64,000 nucleotides of DNA from Membranipora membranacea (taxonomy: Eukaryota > Bryozoa > Gymnolaemata > Cheilostomatida > Membraniporidae), in the NCBI GenBank assembly GCA_914767715.1, contig OU612068.1, positions 27,034,001 to 27,098,000 on the forward strand. Reading direction: 5' to 3'. The stretch's first letter is position 1. Every line of letters starts with the position of its first letter. The notes under the pieces are model-generated. The model saw nothing but the letters and a program-made list of their open reading frames with translations. It did not search any database and was not told where the DNA came from. The position numbers and the translations under genes are program-made. Shown piece by piece: positions 60,143 through 64,000 of this stretch.

Positions 60143-60414
60143 TCGCTCCCAGAGCTTTAGACAGTGACAGGAGTTTTATCCCTCTATAGTTTGAACAGTT
60201 TAGAGGATCTCCCTTTTGCTTATACAAAGGTGTGATTTTGCTTCTTCTCCATTCTGGTGGTTTCCCATTTTCCTGTACATCTTGTAGTACAGCTGTCATC
60301 CAGGTCAAACTGTCTGCCCAAGACTCTTCACTACCTCTATTGGGAATTCATCTGGTCCAGTTGCCTTTCTATTTTTCATCTTCTCTAACTGTATTTTGAC
60401 TTCGGATTTGCTTA

Positions 60415-61862
60415 TCAGTCTTTCCTTTGATTTTTGGTGTTGAGCAACTTGTCAAAATATTCTCTCCATCTCATCTTAATATCATCATCTCCACACAAGA
60501 TTTTGCCCTCTCTATCCTTCACAAAGATCATCCTGTCTATGTCTTGAGACCTCCTTTTTCTGGTTTTGGCAAGCTTATAGAGATTCTTTGGTCCATTTTC
60601 TTTGAGATCTTCATACGGTTTTATATACCCCTTTTCTTTTGCTATTGCCACTTTCTCCTTTGTTGGTTTATTCTTTTCTCTATAGTCTCTTTCTTTGGCT
60701 TCAGCCTCCTCTGGATCCATCTCCAATCTTTCCTTCGCTCTCTGCCACTCCTTAAAAGCATCACGTTTCTGTCCTACTGCTTCCTGTACCTCTGAATTCC
60801 AAAACCAAGACTCTTTCTCTATGTATTTCCCTCCGGATGTTTCACCGAGTTCCTCTTTTGCTAGTTCAACTGCCTTCTGGTACGTATTTCCCCATGTCCA
60901 TTCCCTTGTCTCCTTACTCTCGATGTATTCAGTTAATTTTTCTATATACTCCTGCCCTTCTTCCTTTAGCTTCCACCACTTAGTCCTAGCCTTTTTTTTC
61001 CTTCGCCACTCTCGCTTTCTCTTCACTGTAAGGTCCGCTATGAGAAGCCTATGCTGTGGTGCTATAGACTCTCCTGGCACTACCTCGCAGTTCGACACTA
61101 CTCCTAGGTGGTGTCTTCTAATCGCTATATAGTCTATGACTGACCTATTTCCTCCACTCTTGAATGTTATCAGATGCTCTTCCTTCTTTTCAAGGAAAGT
61201 GTTTATGAGTGCCAAGTCGTATGTTTGTGCCATCTCCAACACTCTCTCTCCCTCCTCATTTCTCCTTCCTATCGTCCATCCTCCATGCCATCTCTCTACT
61301 CACTCTCTATCCCTTCCAACATGTCCATTCAAGTCTCCCGCCACTATCAACTCTTCTCCTTCTGGGATTCCAGCCAAGATGCCAAATCTTTCTCCTCCTG
61401 ACAGCATCCTTGCTGGGGGGCATACACTGATATGATGTTGATGCTCATTCCAGGTATTACCAATTTCATATATACTATGCGATCTGGCTTCCTTTCTACT
61501 GCTATTACTTAATCCTGCCAATATTCACTGAGACAAGTCCCAACTCCATTTCTTGCTTTCTTCCCTCCGCAATAGTATAACTTGTAGCCATCACCAAGAG
61601 CCCTGGCTTTTCCGCCAGATTGACCCTCAGTCCATCTAAATTCCTGTAGGCATAGTATGTCGATCTTCCTGGCTAACATAACCGCAGCAGCTTCTCTGCT
61701 TTTTCTAGTAAGAGTACCAATATTTATCGTGGCCATTCTGAGTTTACAGTATCGCCCCTCTCGTTTTCTAATCACAGCGTCGGGGCGATGGTGGTTCCGC
61801 TGCGAAGTGCCACATAAGGGTGGCGTCCTAGCATCGGTTGAAAACGTTGATTGTCCCTGCAT
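60415..61862 (-). pseudogene. Endonuclease and linker part of the RTE element
   Basis: Three overlapping open pieces (61862-61509, 61521-61300, 61242-60415) make up one endonuclease with motifs CLQEFRW, GDLNGHVG and RSVIDYIAI, plus a charged linker (KRKREWRRKKKARTKWWKLK). Frame changes lie near 61510 and 61300-61240. Confidence 0.85.
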
Positions 61863-62009
61863 GTTTTCTGTGAAGCGGGGGGGATTTCACCAACCGGATG
61901 CCCTTCCTGACGTTGAACCCTCTGTCTTTACCCGGGCTTGGGACCGGCTGTCAGAATCACTGGCTTGTGAAACCTCCAGGCGACTATGATTGCGTAAACT
62001 AGCCATTAT

Positions 62010-62958
62010 GATAGTCACATATTCAGCCATGATATTATATTCAGTGACAACAAACATGGTAGCTAGATAGCTGCACATTTAGCTTGACAGGCAAGGGATT
62101 TACCCCAATCTTGGAAACTGTGTACAGCACTGACAGGGGTTCGTGATTTATCTCACACTTCAAGGCATTTTACAGATCTTGTCACAGTGAGGTTCTTTAT
62201 CATTGCTCAATTCACCTATAATGATGATGGTGATGATGTACATTTGTACATACCTCAACAAAGAAAAATATCAGCCTATAACATCTTTTATTTTGATAAA
62301 TGTGAACCTTGACCATAATCATAAATTTTGCAAGGCAAACCATCAATGCCACTAGAAAAGTGGCTCCTGCTCAAACCTATTTTTAATTTTTTGATTTTTA
62401 ATTTAATTTTTTAATATAAAGTTTGAAATGCATGCCCACACCCACTGGTCTCGCCCCACATCATGACTCATATCCTTAGAAGGAGAGACAGTCATTCAAG
62501 ATTATCAAATCGGTGAGTGTGATCATCCAATTCAAACGAAAAGCTGATCCCTTTCCGAGTTAAATAGAAAAATATGTAGATATAAAAATAATATTTGGAC
62601 AGGGATATCAGGTAGTCAGGATCCTTTATCAACTACATGAGAATCACCTAGGCAGACATACCCCTCAAGCCCTGACCTTATAAAATGAAAAACGAAAAAT
62701 AACAGGATAGCATTATCGAGGCTGCCCCATTTTTGTCTATTTTAAACAAAAAGAACAAAATGGGCCCACTGAGATAAGGCAAGTCTAGTATAGAATTCAA
62801 TACAACTATGACTATGCTAAAAATAAAACTTTATGAGAATCATCACTACTTAATTTTGGCAGATAAATGAGGTATAACATGTCTTAAAATACTGATAAAA
62901 GCTAAATATCTGGTATAAAAATTCACTACAAAAATAAAATCTGAAGGAAATTAAACAC
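62010..62958. other. Intergenic or 3' untranslated stretch of the minus-strand gene
   Basis: No ORF is supported. TTTATT at 62288-62293 gives AATAAA on the minus strand, about 670 bases after the stop at 62959, a possible polyadenylation signal. Confidence 0.35.
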
Positions 62959-63640
62959 CTAGTGTCTGGGGACGTCATAGATTCCTTCGCCATCAGTCAG
63001 AGAGGCATCAGCCATCAATGGGGGCGGTGGCAGGGGACTCTCCGTTTGGGGTGCGCACATATTCAACGGACTCGGCATGTCGTAGGTATTGCTCATATTT
63101 GCAGAATTAGGGGTGTCATATGTACTACTCATGTCACTAGCTGGTCGAGCTCTGAAAGAATTGAAAATTGGGTAATAACAACAACAAAAATAACGGCGAT
63201 GCAACTTAGAGTGTAATTCCCAAATGAGACCAGGTAACTGATGTTATCATGGGTCTCATATACATTTGTAAAGGACAAAATATTGAATGAATTCTTTAGC
63301 TACGCAATACTACTAGCCAATGTGCTGGCTATGATTGATTGGCCGTTGGGTAGGACCAACCACCAGCCGATCAGATCAGAGCGAACAGATTGGCTACAAT
63401 CACACACAATTATGTATCCTATGAGTGACATTTTCTATAGTATCTAAATGCTGCTAACTTCCGGGCATCAATAGCCTCAAGCAATATCTGAAGCAACATG
63501 GCTCTCTAATTTAGAAATATTTACTTACCCATCAAAGTTAGCGTAGAGGTACTGATTAGATGTGTGATCGGACTTCATAACAGGGGGCAGCGTGCCTCTC
63601 TCAGCAGGGAGAGGGACATCATAATCCTCAACTGGGCCAC
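62959..63640 (-). CDS. Last two exons of a gene with repeated YxxP tyrosine motifs (C-terminal tail)
   Basis: Exons 63640-63529 and 63151-62959 join in frame (phase 2, codon GGA) to a TAG stop. The first reads GPVEDYDVPLPAERGTLPPV and NQYLYANFDG; the second reads SSTYDTPNSANMSNTYDMPS, the proline run SPLPPPP and GIYDVPRH. Four YDxP motifs, in families such as p130Cas, Dok and some receptor tails, are phosphorylated and bind SH2 domains of Crk, Nck or RasGAP type. It is probably the cytoplasmic tail of a receptor or an adaptor; the rest lies right of the window and is not named. Confidence 0.7.
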
Positions 63641-63841
63641 CTTCAATTAAAGAGAGATCAAAATAAACAGGAATCAAATTGAGTAATGCTTGAATATTCC
63701 AAATAAATTCAACTTTAAAAGTGTTGAGGTCAGTTTGTTCAGATACTTTAGTCAAAAGTCCAAAGGTTCAGTCTGAGCTAAAAACTTTAATCGATGCTTG
63801 TGGCTTGAATGGGAATCCTCAAGCTACCTTTTCGATTTAAT

Positions 63842-64000
63842 TTTTGGAAGCAGAATTAGAGAAACACCATCATTTCAATCAATCCTCAAGATTATTGCCT
63901 ATGTAATTAGGGATAATCTTGATTGTAATGTGATATTGGCACCAGTTTAAACTCAAAGTTATCATTCATTTTTTTGGATTATGAGTCAGTTACGTTGTTC
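63842..64000 (+). repeat. Dispersed repeat, second copy of 51001-51175
   Basis: See 51001-51175. The copy is cut by the window edge and lies in an intron or upstream region of the minus-strand gene. Confidence 0.8.

Larger units (their letters stand above)
58904..62009 (-). mobile_element. Near full-length RTE-type non-LTR retrotransposon with 15-bp target-site duplication
   Basis: The perfect direct repeat TAAACTAGCCATTAT at 58904-58918 and 61995-62009 flanks a 3.08 kb body. Read leftward it has an apurinic-type endonuclease (MATINIGTLTRKSREAAAVM, DILCLQEFRW, VAGDLNGHVG, VIDYIAIRR), a reverse transcriptase (GFQKGKSTTQPMF, VFVDLEKAYDTVPRDL, LHQGSALSPFLF, FKYLGTTID) and a C-terminal RRLQWYGHVRRRD and GRPKKRWMD motif. 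The 3' end has GGTGAGAA repeats, as in RTE elements. Several frameshifts separate the pieces and the catalytic FADD reads FAED, so it is dead in spite of the clean duplication. Confidence 0.9.

Noticed and set aside
60695-61132. Plus-strand ORF of 145 residues rich in Ser and Phe
   Set aside because: It is antisense to the RTE endonuclease ORF, a shadow of its Lys/Glu-rich linker.

Overview
The window is a stretch of an invertebrate animal genome. It is AT-rich by eye, with many short protein-coding exons bounded by GT/AG splice sites, introns of 0.1 to 5 kb, tRNA-derived SINE-like repeats, foldback and terminal-inverted-repeat elements, and decayed non-LTR retrotransposons of RTE and CR1-like type. 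No operons, rRNA or ordinary tRNA genes were seen. The species cannot be named from the sequence. Exon joins below were made by eye from splice signals and reading phase.

The theme of the window is a rearranged cluster of PARP14-like genes (tandem RRM-like domains, a KH-like region and macrodomains; in vertebrates an interferon-linked ADP-ribosylation family). There are four partial or complete copies. (1) A minus-strand remnant, 7064 down to 224 and running off the left edge, has the last RRM piece, the KH-like region, macrodomain 1 and macrodomain 2. It carries an in-frame stop and a frameshift. (2) A plus-strand fragment, 8568-11069, has the end of macrodomain 1 and most of macrodomain 2. 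(3) A plus-strand gene, 16715-30212, codes only for the N-terminus and about four RRM-like units. (4) A plus-strand gene, 36959-56838, has 18 exons whose phases all agree and predicts about 2,096 residues: N-terminal motif, about five RRM-like units, KH-like region, one intact macrodomain, then about 924 residues that I do not recognise. No WWE or ADP-ribosyltransferase catalytic domain was seen in the window.

The unrecognised C-terminus of the fourth gene is the most novel item. It sits in four large phase-0 exons, while the PARP14-like half uses almost only phase-1 introns. By eye each exon repeats the same weak pattern (strand, charged turn, strand, G, then a Trp-containing strand and a helix), so it looks like four or five diverged copies of one unit of about 190 residues. 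Introns after macrodomain 1 are homologous between copies 2 and 4 and then break: copy 2 goes on to macrodomain 2, copy 4 goes on to the new module. This suggests a C-terminus swap.

Region by region: 0-7 kb minus-strand remnant with two foldback elements in one intron; 8.5-11.1 kb plus-strand fragment; 11.4-15.6 kb mobile-element nest with a probable LTR and gag-like ORF; 16.7-30.2 kb first plus-strand gene; 30.3-38.8 kb repeats (SINE, tandem repeats, inverted minisatellites, a 1.2 kb TIR element, an inverted repeat with tRNA-like sequences); 36.9-56.8 kb second gene; 56.9-57.9 kb CR1-like remnant; 58.9-62.0 kb RTE retrotransposon with a perfect 15-bp target-site duplication; 62.96-63.64 kb the last two exons of a minus-strand gene rich in YxxP tyrosine motifs, which leaves the window on the right.
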